63,010 nt of DNA from Bacteroidota bacterium (GTDB taxonomy: Bacteria > Bacteroidota > Bacteroidia > Chitinophagales > Chitinophagaceae), in assembly GCA_025363385.1 (NCBI GenBank), contig JANYEA010000130.1, forward strand, positions 1 to 63,010, in the 5' to 3' direction. The notes beneath the pieces are model-generated. The model was not told where the DNA came from. It saw nothing but the letters and a program-made list of their open reading frames with translations, and ran no database searches. This document shows positions 17,524 through 26,802 of the stretch, piece after piece. Position numbers and translations under genes: made by a program. Numbering within the stretch: position 1 is the stretch's first letter; every line of letters begins with the position of its first letter.

Positions 17524-18240
17524 TTAATTTTCAAAACTGATATCCTTCAAACTAACAAAAGAATAACCTTCCTTTTTTAAAGCGGGAACAATGATTTTTA
17601 GCATTACTAAAGATTGATTATAACGTTGCCTGATAAAGGCCCAGATAAAATTTCTATTGGCACTGGAGTCGTGCATCAAAACAATTCCTTTGCCTTCAGT
17701 TCTGATTAGTCTTAAATAATTTTCTGCACATTGCTTGGCTCTATCTTTATCTCTATTACTCCAATAGTACCAATCTGATCCATCAATATGCCATCCAATG
17801 GGTCCTGAATATGTTAGTTCGGTACTAAGCTCCTTGTTTAATTGTTCACTTAATGCAATATTCCATCTGCCGAAAGGAGGTCTGAAATAAATGGTTTTAT
17901 CATCAACAAATTCTTTCAAAAAGAGCTCTGTTTTTTTTAGTTCTGAAACTAAATTCTTGCCTTTATTAAATTCCTTATTCATATCAGGATGGCTATAAGT
18001 GTGGCTTCCGATGATATGCCCCAAATTTTTTACTTCACGAACAATTTCAGGATATTTTTTTATGAATTTTCCAACCATAAAAAAAGTGGCGATGATACCT
18101 TCATCCTTCAAGTATCTGGCTACCTCAAGTGTTTGTGGCCCAAAAATTTTGCTAGATGATTTTCCTGGTCCGTCATCGAATGTAAAACAGAGCGTTTTTT
18201 CAGGAAGCTCAGAGCCCATTAATATTTTATCTGCTAGCAT
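17524..18240 (-). CDS. Polysaccharide deacetylase (NodB/CE4 family)
   Basis: This 238-residue protein has all main CE4 motifs. TFDDGPG (Asp22, Asp23) supplies the base and a metal ligand, and SHTYSHP (His80, His84) supplies metal ligands. RPPFGRWN, a GWHIDGSDW block and a late LMHDSS with the catalytic His complete the set. The family removes N- or O-acetyl groups from chitin-like glycans, peptidoglycan or capsule. No signal peptide is visible from ATG at 18240, so it may be cytoplasmic. It converges on the glycosyltransferase pair, and a joint role in one surface glycan is possible. Confidence 0.85.
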   Translation of the reverse strand: MLADKILMGSELPEKTLCFTFDDGPGKSSSKIFGPQTLEVARYLKDEGIIATFFMVGKFIKKYPEIVREVKNLGHIIGSHTYSHPDMNKEFNKGKNLVSELKKTELFLKEFVDDKTIYFRPPFGRWNIALSEQLNKELSTELTYSGPIGWHIDGSDWYYWSNRDKDRAKQCAENYLRLIRTEGKGIVLMHDSSANRNFIWAFIRQRYNQSLVMLKIIVPALKKEGYSFVSLKDISFEN

Positions 18241-18319
18241 GTATTTTATTGAATGATATAGTAATCGGGCTTAGCAAATTCTCTAGAATTTTAACAAAGC
18301 TCCCGAAGTTACTAATTTT

Positions 18320-18505
18320 TCATTTCTTTACTCCAACAGCATCCAGGATCTTCTCTAAAGGACAAAATTTGGTTATGGAACTTTGTAGAAGATTTGCACC
18401 TACAAAAACGCCTAACCAAAGCCAGTTAATATTTACTGTAAATGCTAAAGTAATGCTTACTAAAACAATACTACCAGCAACAGCTCTAACGATTCTTTCT
18501 CTCAT
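18320..18505 (-). CDS. Small DUF2892 membrane protein
   Basis: This 61-residue protein has two hydrophobic helices and the DUF2892 pattern: an N-terminal RIVRAVAG, a central glycine-containing helix pair, and a C-terminal CPLEKILDAVGV. DUF2892 occurs alone and fused to rhodaneses (for example in YgaP), so it is often seen near sulfur or metal-stress genes. It is the last gene of the RND operon, 11 bp after the PII-like gene. Its function is unknown. Confidence 0.75.
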   Translation of the reverse strand: MRERIVRAVAGSIVLVSITLAFTVNINWLWLGVFVGANLLQSSITKFCPLEKILDAVGVKK

Positions 18506-18516
18506 GATTTTTTAAT

Positions 18517-18825
18517 TTAAAAACTGGATTGTTCAACAGGTACTATAAATGCCCGTATTGGAAAATTGCTTTGATCTACTGTATTGTGTTGTTTAATTAA
18601 TTCCATGGCTTTTACTGCATTTGCATCTGCAGTAAAACTAAATAGCATCGAGGATTCAAATTGTTCATCTCCTGCAGCAAACCACTCCTCTAAAAGATTA
18701 GGTTTGATATTGTCTTTAAATCCAACAATATCCATAGAACTGTACACGATTATATTCGCATCTCTTAATATTTTCTGAACGTTTTCTTGATTCTCTTTTA
18801 TACAAGTTGCAATAAAAAATTTCAT
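18517..18825 (-). CDS. PII-like small protein linked to RND efflux
   Basis: This 102-residue protein starts MKFFIATCIKENQENVQKIL and has the length and beta-alpha-beta pattern of a PII/CutA-like ferredoxin fold. Comparable PII-like proteins (PII-NG, DUF3240 type) lie next to heavy-metal RND pumps in other bacteria. Here it follows the pump gene by 3 bp, so it was probably translated with it. It may sense a small ligand or metal and modulate the pump. The assignment rests on size, N-terminal pattern and context, so family membership is tentative. Confidence 0.6.
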   Translation of the reverse strand: MKFFIATCIKENQENVQKILRDANIIVYSSMDIVGFKDNIKPNLLEEWFAAGDEQFESSMLFSFTADANAVKAMELIKQHNTVDQSNFPIRAFIVPVEQSSF

Positions 18826-18828
18826 GTG

Positions 18829-21800
18829 TTATTTTTTAGTGGTTGGATATTTTTTGCGCATCATTTTATAATACAAAACGGGTACTACCAATAATGTTAA
18901 GAAAGTAGAAGTAATGGTTCCACCCATTAGTGATATTGCCAGTCCTTGAAAAATAGGGTCGAATAAGATGATTACCGCACCTAGTACTACAGCACCCGCA
19001 GTTAATAATATGGGGGTGGTTCTAACGGCCCCAGCTTCTATGATTGCCTGCTTTAATGGAATGCCCTCCCTTAAGCGTATATTAATAAAGTCGATCAATA
19101 ATACCGAGTTTCGAACCATTACACCAGCCAGCGCAATGAATCCTATCATCGATGTGGCTGTAAAATAGGCATGCATCATCCAGTGTCCTAATACGATTCC
19201 GATTAATGATAATGGAATCGCAGCTAACATCACCAATGGAACCACAAAATTCTGAAACCATCCAACAATTAAGATATAGATCATCAAGATCACAACTGCA
19301 AATGCAATACCCAGATCCCTAAATACTTCATATGTAATCTGCCATTCTCCATCCCACTTCAAAGAATAATTATCTTCAAGGGTTGGTTGATGCGTGTATT
19401 CTTCTGCTAAGGAATATCCTTTAGGGATTTTAATATTTTTTAAACTGTCTGAAACTTTTGCTATGGCATAGGATGGACTTTCCAGATTACCCGCCATATC
19501 TGCTAAAACATACACGACTTCCTTTTGATTTTTTCGGTAAATATTTTTCTGAGCGGTTTCTTTACTTACCACAACCAGATCTCTCAACGGAACTTCATTT
19601 CCTTGTGCACCTAAAACCTTCACGTCTAAAACATCTTCCATACTACTTTTATTGGCATCACATAGTTGCAGTTTAATGCCAGTTTGCAGAAAGGAGGTGG
19701 GTTGATATAAATTACCAACTGGCATACCTGTAACCGCCGCATTAATGGTTGCAGCTACCTGGGCAGTAACAATTCCCTGACGCATGGCTTTTTCTTTGTC
19801 AACCGTTATATGATATCCTGGCTGATCTGCTTCCACCATCCAATCAACATCAACTACATCTGCGGTTTTTGAAACCAGCGTCTTTACCTGGTCCGCTATT
19901 TTAATCTGCTCTTCATAGTTTGGCCCATAAACTTCTGCTACCAATGTGGAAAGTACCGGAGGGCCTGGTGGTACTTCTACAATTTTTACATTTGCGTTGT
20001 ATTTTTTTGCAATGGCTTGAATGGGTGCTCGCATTTCTTTGGCTATCCCGTGACTCTGAATACTTCTGTTTTTCTTGTCAACCAAATTCACTTGTATATC
20101 TGCCATGTTTTCTGCACGCCGTAAATCATAGTGCCTTACTAAGCCATTAAAACTGATAGGTGCAGAAATGCCAATATAGGTTTGATAATTTTCTACCATG
20201 TTTTGTTGCGAAACATAATCTCCAATATCTTTTGCAACCGCCTGCGTTTTTTCTAAAGTAGTGCCTTCCGGCATATCTATCACTACCTGGAATTCATTCT
20301 TATTATCAAATGGAAGCATTTTCACTGCAACTGTTTTTGTATAAAACAACAGCATCGAACCCATGAGAATAACTACAATGCTAATAATAAAAGTCCAACG
20401 CTTACCCCTAGATTCTAATAAGGGGTGAATGAATGATTTGTAAATTTTATAAATGCCGGTTGACTCTAAACTATGCGGCTTAGATTCTTCATGCTCCATT
20501 CCTTTATGTTCTTTTTCACGAAGAAATATATAACCTAAGTAGGGTGTAAGAGTTAAGGCAACAATTAGTGAAAGCATCATGGCAATAGAAGCACCAATAG
20601 GCATTGGGCTCATATATGGGCCCATCATGCCCGAAACAAATGCCATCGGCAAAACGGCTGCTACAACCGTAAATGTGGCTAGTATGGTAGGGTTACCAAC
20701 TTCGTTGATGGCATAAACGGCTGCTTGTAAAGGCGGCAGCTTTTTCATTTTAAAATGCCGGTGCATATTTTCTGCAATAATGATACTATCATCTACCACA
20801 ATACCTGTAATGAATACTAGTGCAAATAGTGTAATCCTGTTCAAGGTATAGTGCATAAAATAATATGCAAAAAGTGTAAGAGCAAAGGTTACGGGCACTG
20901 ATAAAAATACTACCAGGCCACCTCTCCATCCCATTGCAAGCATTACAAAGAGAGTAACAACCACAATTGATATAAATAAATGGAAAAGTAATTCTGAAAC
21001 CTTTTCACTTGCTGTTTCACCATAGTTTCTTGAAACCGTTAATTGCACATCATTGGGTATCAAATCTTTTTTTAGATGATTTACTTTTGTTAGAATTTCT
21101 TCCGACAGTTTCATCGCATCTGCACCTTTTTTCTTTGCAACCGATAATGTGATTGCTGGATAATTTGAAGGGTACACTTTACCCAACTTTTCAGATGCTT
21201 TGCCATATCCAAATAATACATATTGATTGGAAGTTTCTGGCCCGTCCTCCACTTTAGCCACCTGCTTTAAATACACAGGCTGTAGTTGATTCATTCCAAC
21301 AATCAGGTTTGCCACATCATCTGAAGTATGCAGAAAATTTCCTGTCTCAACGGTAAGAGCAGTATCATTTTGTAGCAAATTGCCATGTTGCATTTGCATA
21401 TTACTGCCTTGAATTAATTTACTCATAGATAAAAAATCCACATGGTTTTCTGCCATTTTATTTTTATCTACCCATACTTTGATTTCTCTGCTTCTTCCAC
21501 CTAGAATATTGATGTCAGATACGTCATTAATCTTTTTAATTTCATTGCTCAATTCCTGACCAATCTGTTTCAACCTATAATCATCATAGGTATCACTCCA
21601 TAATGTAATGCCAAAAACAGGTACGTCATCTATTGCCCTGGTTTTAATTAATGGAAGGGTTACACCTTGTGGCATTTTATCCATATTCTTCATCAACTCA
21701 CTATACAGTTTCACAAGAGAACGTTCTACGTCCTCACCTACTTGGAACTGAACAATAAGCATTGCTTGCCCTTTCATGGAAGTAGAATACACATATTCCA

Positions 21801-22044
21801 CACCCTTTACATTTGAAATCATTTTCTCCATGGGTGCAGCCACTTTTGTTTCCACATCTTTCGGTTCTGCACCCGGATATCCTATGAAAATATCTGCCAT
21901 AGGTACCTGGATCTGTGGTTCCTCCTCTCTCGGAATTAGAAAAGTACTGTAGGCGCCTATCAATAAAAATGCAATCATTAGCAGGATCGTTAATTTCGAC
22001 TGCAGAAATGACTTTGCTATATTACCTGAAAAACCATTTTTCAT
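18829..22044 (-). CDS. RND-family efflux pump, inner-membrane permease
   Basis: This 1071-residue protein has the standard RND length. It has an N-terminal helix, a porter domain with YPGAEPKDVETKVAAPMEKMI, and a central TM block with FITGIVVDDSIIIAENMHRHF (two Asp near residue 415, the proton-relay position). A second porter half follows, then a C-terminal TM block with GVMVRNSVLLIDFI. It exports drugs, lipids or metals from the periplasm through an adaptor and a TolC channel, both encoded just upstream. The acidic loop PREEEPQIQVP is typical of pumps outside the classic AcrB group. The substrate is unknown, although the following PII-like gene hints at metals. Confidence 0.9.
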   Translation of the reverse strand: MKNGFSGNIAKSFLQSKLTILLMIAFLLIGAYSTFLIPREEEPQIQVPMADIFIGYPGAEPKDVETKVAAPMEKMISNVKGVEYVYSTSMKGQAMLIVQFQVGEDVERSLVKLYSELMKNMDKMPQGVTLPLIKTRAIDDVPVFGITLWSDTYDDYRLKQIGQELSNEIKKINDVSDINILGGRSREIKVWVDKNKMAENHVDFLSMSKLIQGSNMQMQHGNLLQNDTALTVETGNFLHTSDDVANLIVGMNQLQPVYLKQVAKVEDGPETSNQYVLFGYGKASEKLGKVYPSNYPAITLSVAKKKGADAMKLSEEILTKVNHLKKDLIPNDVQLTVSRNYGETASEKVSELLFHLFISIVVVTLFVMLAMGWRGGLVVFLSVPVTFALTLFAYYFMHYTLNRITLFALVFITGIVVDDSIIIAENMHRHFKMKKLPPLQAAVYAINEVGNPTILATFTVVAAVLPMAFVSGMMGPYMSPMPIGASIAMMLSLIVALTLTPYLGYIFLREKEHKGMEHEESKPHSLESTGIYKIYKSFIHPLLESRGKRWTFIISIVVILMGSMLLFYTKTVAVKMLPFDNKNEFQVVIDMPEGTTLEKTQAVAKDIGDYVSQQNMVENYQTYIGISAPISFNGLVRHYDLRRAENMADIQVNLVDKKNRSIQSHGIAKEMRAPIQAIAKKYNANVKIVEVPPGPPVLSTLVAEVYGPNYEEQIKIADQVKTLVSKTADVVDVDWMVEADQPGYHITVDKEKAMRQGIVTAQVAATINAAVTGMPVGNLYQPTSFLQTGIKLQLCDANKSSMEDVLDVKVLGAQGNEVPLRDLVVVSKETAQKNIYRKNQKEVVYVLADMAGNLESPSYAIAKVSDSLKNIKIPKGYSLAEEYTHQPTLEDNYSLKWDGEWQITYEVFRDLGIAFAVVILMIYILIVGWFQNFVVPLVMLAAIPLSLIGIVLGHWMMHAYFTATSMIGFIALAGVMVRNSVLLIDFINIRLREGIPLKQAIIEAGAVRTTPILLTAGAVVLGAVIILFDPIFQGLAISLMGGTITSTFLTLLVVPVLYYKMMRKKYPTTKK

Positions 22045-22050
22045 TTATAA

Positions 22051-23142
22051 TTATTTATTCGTTTTTACACTTGCTCCGTTAAATATTTTACCTTCTGAAC
22101 TTGTAATAAAGCTTTCGCTTTTTTCTAATCCACTCAGTACCTCTACTTTATCACCATAAGTTTTGCCTAATCTTATCCAACGTAGTAATGCATGATTATT
22201 CGCACTAATAGTATAAATGCCAGTTAATTGATTTTTATATTCTATTGCTGTTGCTGGAATTAAAATGGCATCTGTTTCTGAAGATTTTGCTATTGTATTT
22301 TTTAATGGAATTGATATGTTGGCATACATACCAGCATAGATTCCTTTTTGTGCTGATTCAGGTATTTTAATTTTTACGATAAATAGACCACCTGTAAACT
22401 GAGAAGATGGATTGATCTGACTAACAGAAGATTGAAATGTTCTCTCAATAGATTGTATTTGCACATTTGCTATACTACCTAACTGTAACTGTTGTATCGA
22501 ATTTTCTGGTACAGACGCACTCACTTGTAATACACCTGCTTGTTCAATGGTTAGAATAGGCATGCCAGGGCTAGCCATACTTCCTGCATCCATCATTTTC
22601 TGACTTATAATACCTGAGAAAGGCGCAATTAATTCAGAGTAATTCATCATTGCATTTACTTCGTTACGCATTTGTTTGGCAGCTTCTAGTCTCGACATTG
22701 CGGAGTAATATTGTAAATTGATATTGTCTAATTCCTTAGCAGAAGCACTTTGTTGTTTATATAAATTATTAAACCTTTCTTGATCTTTTTTTGCACTATT
22801 ATAGGCAGCTTCTGCTTCAGTAATCATTGCATCGGTTTGAGCTCTTTTTGCTTTAATATCATCGTTGCTGATACGAACCAATAATTGCCCTTTATTTACA
22901 TGGTCGCCCACTTTAACCGTGATAGCAGTAATAAAGCCCATCATACGAGTGCTAATATTCACTGTTTGAGAAGCTTCAATTTGTCCACTAAAATTTAATT
23001 CTTTTGAACTGTTCGATAAGGGAGTAGCTACTTGTACAAGTATTGCCGTATCTATAGCCTTTTCTTTTTCTTCTTTCTTTGAAGAACAACTGCTAAAGAT
23101 GGTTAACAGGCTTAAAGCGATTAGTGATATATTTTTTTTCAT
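22051..23142 (-). CDS. RND adaptor protein (HlyD/MFP family lipoprotein)
   Basis: This 363-residue lipoprotein has a lipobox ending at Cys19 (IFSSC). A membrane-proximal and barrel-sandwich region follows (FSGQIEASQTVNISTRMMGFI, VGDHVNKGQLLVRI). An alpha-helical hairpin spans about residues 100-165, with LYKQQSASAKELDN in it. The second lipoyl half is ELIAPFSGIISQKMMDAGSM. It bridges the RND pump and the TolC channel. It lies 20 bp after the tolC-like gene and 6 bp before the pump gene. Confidence 0.9.
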   Translation of the reverse strand: MKKNISLIALSLLTIFSSCSSKKEEKEKAIDTAILVQVATPLSNSSKELNFSGQIEASQTVNISTRMMGFITAITVKVGDHVNKGQLLVRISNDDIKAKRAQTDAMITEAEAAYNSAKKDQERFNNLYKQQSASAKELDNINLQYYSAMSRLEAAKQMRNEVNAMMNYSELIAPFSGIISQKMMDAGSMASPGMPILTIEQAGVLQVSASVPENSIQQLQLGSIANVQIQSIERTFQSSVSQINPSSQFTGGLFIVKIKIPESAQKGIYAGMYANISIPLKNTIAKSSETDAILIPATAIEYKNQLTGIYTISANNHALLRWIRLGKTYGDKVEVLSGLEKSESFITSSEGKIFNGASVKTNK

Positions 23143-23162
23143 GAGTCTATTATTGAGTGGGT

Positions 23163-24503
23163 TTATTTGTTAAATGTGCTTGTTAGGAATTGGATATAAG
23201 CTCTGGTAATATTGCTGGTTAATATGGCTTGCGCTTTTGATAGTTGTTGTTGAGAAAGTTGTGTACTTGCCATTAATAGATCGGTAATATTTGCCAAACC
23301 CTGTTCGTATCTGTTTTGTAGAATACGTAAGGCCTCTGTAGCTTGTTCAATGGCTTTATCCTGTTGTGTTATGTCGAAATTCGCATCATTCAATTCGCGA
23401 AGGGCTTTGTTCAATTCAACCTGACCCTGGTCTTTTTGCATTGTCAGTTGATCTTTTAATTTATTGCGCTCCAGTGTTTGGGTGGTTATGGTATTTTTTG
23501 TTTTATTACCACTAAAAATATCCCATGATAATTGAAACCCTGCTAAATAGGCATTTGCACCAAAACCTAACATTCTGCTATCGTTTAATTGATAAGATCC
23601 AAATGCATTCAATCTAGGCAAGTAAGATTTTTTTGAAGAACTGATGGTAAAGTCAGATGCTTCTATTGCTTTTTGCATCGCTAAGAAATCAGATCTGGCA
23701 TCAGTTAATTTAATTGCATTATTTGTTGCAGTAGTATTGATACTGGGTTCATTTACCGTATATATCACACCAGCGGGCAGGTGCATCAAAAAACTGAGAT
23801 AATCTGATGCATTTTTAATATTTGAATTTGCCTTAGCAAGAGTTGATTCCACTATTTTAATATGCACTTCTGCATTTAATACATCCGATTTCTGAATTAG
23901 CCCTTGTTCAAAATGGTCTTTAGCAAATTTGCTTACAGCTGTTGTGGTTTTATTTGCTTCCTCTAATACTTTCCTAGCGTTGTAGGCAAAGGCCAATTGT
24001 AAGTATGCTTTTTGAACTTCAAACTGTATATATTCTTTTGTACGGGCAGTTTGAAATTGATAAATCTCTTTCTGTGAGGCAGCAGCTTTTTTTTGATACC
24101 ACAGATCTATATTCACAATTGGCTGCATTACTTCTAATTTGGTAGTAAAATCAGGAGTTCCATTAGGATGGTTGAGCAGGTCTGGATTAAAATCACTCAT
24201 GGTAATCGACTTCTGCTGTAGTTTAAAACCAAATGCATTCAAAGGATTATTGGTGCTTAAGGCTGTATAACTAAACCCAACTTGCGGCAGGTATATAGCC
24301 TGGGTTTGCAGGTACTTCGCATTGGCAATTTTTTCATCCTGCTGAGCTAATTGTACCGCCTGATTGTTTAGTAAGCTATTTGCAATGGCATCCTGTAAGC
24401 TCAGGAATCTTGTACTATCTTGTGCAGAAGCCCCCTGATATGAAATGATCAATAACGTTACGGTAAAATAAAGAAGAAACCTGAATGGCCTAATTCTGCT
24501 CAT
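23163..24503 (-). CDS. TolC-family outer-membrane efflux protein
   Basis: This 446-residue protein has a signal peptide (to GASAQDS). Two TolC-type repeats are rich in long helices, with LSLQDAIANSLLNNQAVQLA at the start of the first and QVELNKALRELNDANFDITQQ in the second. It forms the outer-membrane exit duct. It is the first gene of the five-gene minus-strand efflux operon. A perfect TAnnTTTG element lies 17 bp upstream of the start. Confidence 0.9.
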   Translation of the reverse strand: MSRIRPFRFLLYFTVTLLIISYQGASAQDSTRFLSLQDAIANSLLNNQAVQLAQQDEKIANAKYLQTQAIYLPQVGFSYTALSTNNPLNAFGFKLQQKSITMSDFNPDLLNHPNGTPDFTTKLEVMQPIVNIDLWYQKKAAASQKEIYQFQTARTKEYIQFEVQKAYLQLAFAYNARKVLEEANKTTTAVSKFAKDHFEQGLIQKSDVLNAEVHIKIVESTLAKANSNIKNASDYLSFLMHLPAGVIYTVNEPSINTTATNNAIKLTDARSDFLAMQKAIEASDFTISSSKKSYLPRLNAFGSYQLNDSRMLGFGANAYLAGFQLSWDIFSGNKTKNTITTQTLERNKLKDQLTMQKDQGQVELNKALRELNDANFDITQQDKAIEQATEALRILQNRYEQGLANITDLLMASTQLSQQQLSKAQAILTSNITRAYIQFLTSTFNK

Positions 24504-24520
24504 GTATTTTCAATTTGATG

Positions 24521-24528
24521 CAAAAGTA
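24521..24528 (-). promoter_or_regulatory. Candidate -7 promoter element of the RND operon
   Basis: On the minus strand the sequence reads TACTTTTG, an exact match to the Bacteroidota -7 consensus TAnnTTTG, ending 17 bp before the ATG. No TTTG lies 19-21 bases further upstream, so the promoter may depend on an activator. A TACTAGGGT element sits about 35 bp further upstream (24563-24571). Confidence 0.45.
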
Positions 24529-24722
24529 CCGGCCAGTATATGCGTGTTCGGTAACATTTGTCACCCTAGTATGTAATTGAAATGTTTAGACATTAATAAT
24601 TGAACTCTTTTAAAACCAGCTTTTCCTGATATAAATCATATTCTTCTGTAACTAACATCACAGAGTAGGATACGTGTAGAAATGACCTTTGTTGTGAAAT
24701 ACAAATACATTAAATACATCAC

Positions 24723-25955
24723 ATGAAAAGTTTAGTCATTTTAGGAGCAGGTACAGCAGGAACAATGATGGCAAATCATCTTAATAAAAAGCTGAATCGG
24801 AAAGAGTGGGATATAAGCATTATTGATGAACGAAAAGAGCATCATTACCAACCCGGTTATCTTTTTCTTCCCTTTGATATTTATAAGCCTACCGACATTA
24901 TTAAAAATATTAAGGAATTTATACCTTCTAATGTTGAGTTAATTCAGAATAGTATTGAGAAAATTGATGCTAAGGAAAATAAAATAGTATTGGCAGAAGG
25001 CGAAATTGTAAAATATGATTTATTGATCATTGCTACAGGAGCCAAAATTGCTCCAGAGGAAACAGAAGGTATGGGAGGTGCTGAATGGCATAAATCAGTA
25101 TTCGATTTTTATACCTATGAAGGAGCTCTTGCATTAAGAAATAAACTGCGTGAGTGGGAGGGTGGAAATTTAGTAGTTCATATTACTGAAATGCCTATTA
25201 AATGCCCAGTGGCGCCTTTGGAGTTTGCTTTTTTAGCAGATTCTTTTTTTCAGCATAAGAATATGCGCAATAAAGTGAACATCACTTATGTAACACCATT
25301 AAGCGGTGCTTTTACGAAACCAAAATCTACAGCTGCGTTAGAACATTTATTAGGCGAGAAAAATATAGCCATTGAAAGCGATTTTGCAATTGCCGAAGTA
25401 AATAATGATGATAAAACAATTATTGATTACGGTGGAAGAGTAATTCCTTTCGATCTTTTAGTAACCGTACCTACGAATAAAGGAGATGCATTAATGGAGC
25501 GCTCTGGTATGGGAGATGAGCTAAATTATGTACCTACAAACAAAGCAACTTTGCAATCACAAGCATACGAAAATGTTTTTGTAATTGGGGATGCCACAAA
25601 TGTTCCTGCATCTAAAGCAGGTTCTGTAGCACACTTTGAGGCTGAAATCTTAACCGAGAATATTCTACATTATATTAAACAGGAACCATTAGCAGCAAGC
25701 TTTGATGGCCATGCGAACTGTTTTATCGAAACAGGTCACCAAAAAGCTTTACTAATCGATTTCAATTATATCCATGAGCCAGTATCCGGAACATTTCCGT
25801 TCCCAGGAGTAGGTCCTTTACAATTACTCAAGGAAAGTGTATTGAATCACTGGGGTAAACTGGCATTCAGATGGATCTACTGGAATATGTTATTAAAGGG
25901 AATACCTATTCCTTTTGTAGGCTCTCATATGAAAACAGCAGGTAAAAATTTCTAA
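24723..25955 (+). CDS. Sulfide:quinone oxidoreductase-like flavoprotein
   Basis: This 410-residue protein has an FAD-binding start ILGAGTAGTMMAN and a second dinucleotide block ATGAKIAPEETEG. A conserved KCPVAPLEF with Cys161 and a C-terminal FAD block VIGDATNVPASKAGSVAHFEA follow. A second cysteine (about 336, HANCFIETGH) could pair with Cys161 in the redox cycle. A membrane-binding amphipathic tail is rich in Trp and Leu. Such enzymes oxidise sulfide to persulfide or polysulfide and reduce quinone. The next two genes encode sulfur-carrier type proteins, which strongly supports a sulfur role. True SQR activity and subtype are not proven. Confidence 0.85.
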   Translation: MKSLVILGAGTAGTMMANHLNKKLNRKEWDISIIDERKEHHYQPGYLFLPFDIYKPTDIIKNIKEFIPSNVELIQNSIEKIDAKENKIVLAEGEIVKYDLLIIATGAKIAPEETEGMGGAEWHKSVFDFYTYEGALALRNKLREWEGGNLVVHITEMPIKCPVAPLEFAFLADSFFQHKNMRNKVNITYVTPLSGAFTKPKSTAALEHLLGEKNIAIESDFAIAEVNNDDKTIIDYGGRVIPFDLLVTVPTNKGDALMERSGMGDELNYVPTNKATLQSQAYENVFVIGDATNVPASKAGSVAHFEAEILTENILHYIKQEPLAASFDGHANCFIETGHQKALLIDFNYIHEPVSGTFPFPGVGPLQLLKESVLNHWGKLAFRWIYWNMLLKGIPIPFVGSHMKTAGKNF

Positions 25956-25974
25956 AACTATATAAACAATTTTT

Positions 25975-26283
25975 ATGGAAAAGTTAATCGCAAACAAACA
26001 AATTCAAGTTAACGAAGAAGGTTATTTAGCCAATTTTAGTGAATGGAATAAAGAAGTGGGTGAGGCTATTGCCGTTGAAGCAGCAATTGATCTATCTCCC
26101 AAACACTGGGAAGTGATCAATTACATTCAGGATGAATTTAAAAAGGAGTCTCCATTGAGCATTCGTAAAATTGGAAAGAGTGGCGTAGTAGACATCAAAG
26201 AGTTCTACGCACTATTTCCAAATGCACCACTCAAAACAGCTACAAAGATTGCTGGGATACCTAAACCAGCAAGTTGTATATAA
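25975..26283 (+). CDS. TusE/DsrC-family sulfur-carrier protein
   Basis: This 102-residue protein has the family core LSPKHWEVINYIQDEF and the C-terminal arm IAGIPKPASCI, in which Cys101 is the penultimate residue, the sulfur-accepting position in TusE/DsrC. The second cysteine that lies 11 residues earlier in dissimilatory DsrC is absent (Thr90 here), so the protein is TusE-like in its redox chemistry. It lies 19 bp after the SQR-like gene. It probably accepts sulfur produced by SQR or by the DsrE-like protein. Confidence 0.85.
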   Translation: MEKLIANKQIQVNEEGYLANFSEWNKEVGEAIAVEAAIDLSPKHWEVINYIQDEFKKESPLSIRKIGKSGVVDIKEFYALFPNAPLKTATKIAGIPKPASCI

Positions 26284-26304
26284 TTAAAAATTAAATCAAA
26301 AACC

Positions 26305-26787
26305 ATGACTGAAAATAATGGCGAGATCAGAAAGATGATGATCATTCTTTCTAAAGCCTCAATTGAAAATGTTTATGCTGCATTTGTTTTAGCAAATGGT
26401 GCAAGAATGGAAGGAATAGAAGCCGAGATGTTTTTTACCTTCTTCGGATTGGAAGCAATTCATAATAAAAAATTAGACCATTTACATGTAGCCACAGTAG
26501 GTAACCCTGCTATGCACATGCCTACTATGTTGGGTGGATTACCAGGTATGGAAGCTTTGGCAACCAGCATGATGAAAAAAGAAATGGAAAAATTAGATAT
26601 GCCAGAAGTACGAGAATTTTTGGAAATATTAAAAGCTTCTGGGGTTAAACTTTGGGCTTGCAAATTAGCCATGGAAATGTTTCATTACGAAAAAGAAGAC
26701 ATGTTCCCTGATTTAGATGGAGTAATCACTGTGGGTGACTTTTATAAGCAAGCTACTGGAATTGGTGCTCATATGCTATTCATATAG
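26305..26787 (+). CDS. DsrE/DsrF-like sulfur-transfer protein
   Basis: This 160-residue protein of the DsrE-like fold begins KMMIILSKASIENVYAAFVLANGA. A hydrophobic glycine/methionine-rich insert (MPTMLGGLPGMEALATSMMKK) is typical of DsrE2-type members. A conserved cysteine lies in LWACKLAMEMF (about residue 118), the usual persulfide-carrying site. It is the last gene of the SQR-TusE-DsrE unit, 21 bp after the TusE-like gene, and is followed by a strong terminator. Sulfur relay is inferred from family and context. Confidence 0.8.
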   Translation: MTENNGEIRKMMIILSKASIENVYAAFVLANGARMEGIEAEMFFTFFGLEAIHNKKLDHLHVATVGNPAMHMPTMLGGLPGMEALATSMMKKEMEKLDMPEVREFLEILKASGVKLWACKLAMEMFHYEKEDMFPDLDGVITVGDFYKQATGIGAHMLFI

Positions 26788-26802
26788 TTAGATGAGAAAT
26801 AT

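Noticed and set aside
18276..18291. Inverted repeat AAATTC-TCTA-GAATTT as terminator of the RND operon
   Set aside because: Six AT-rich pairs and no clear T-run on the minus strand; too weak to call.
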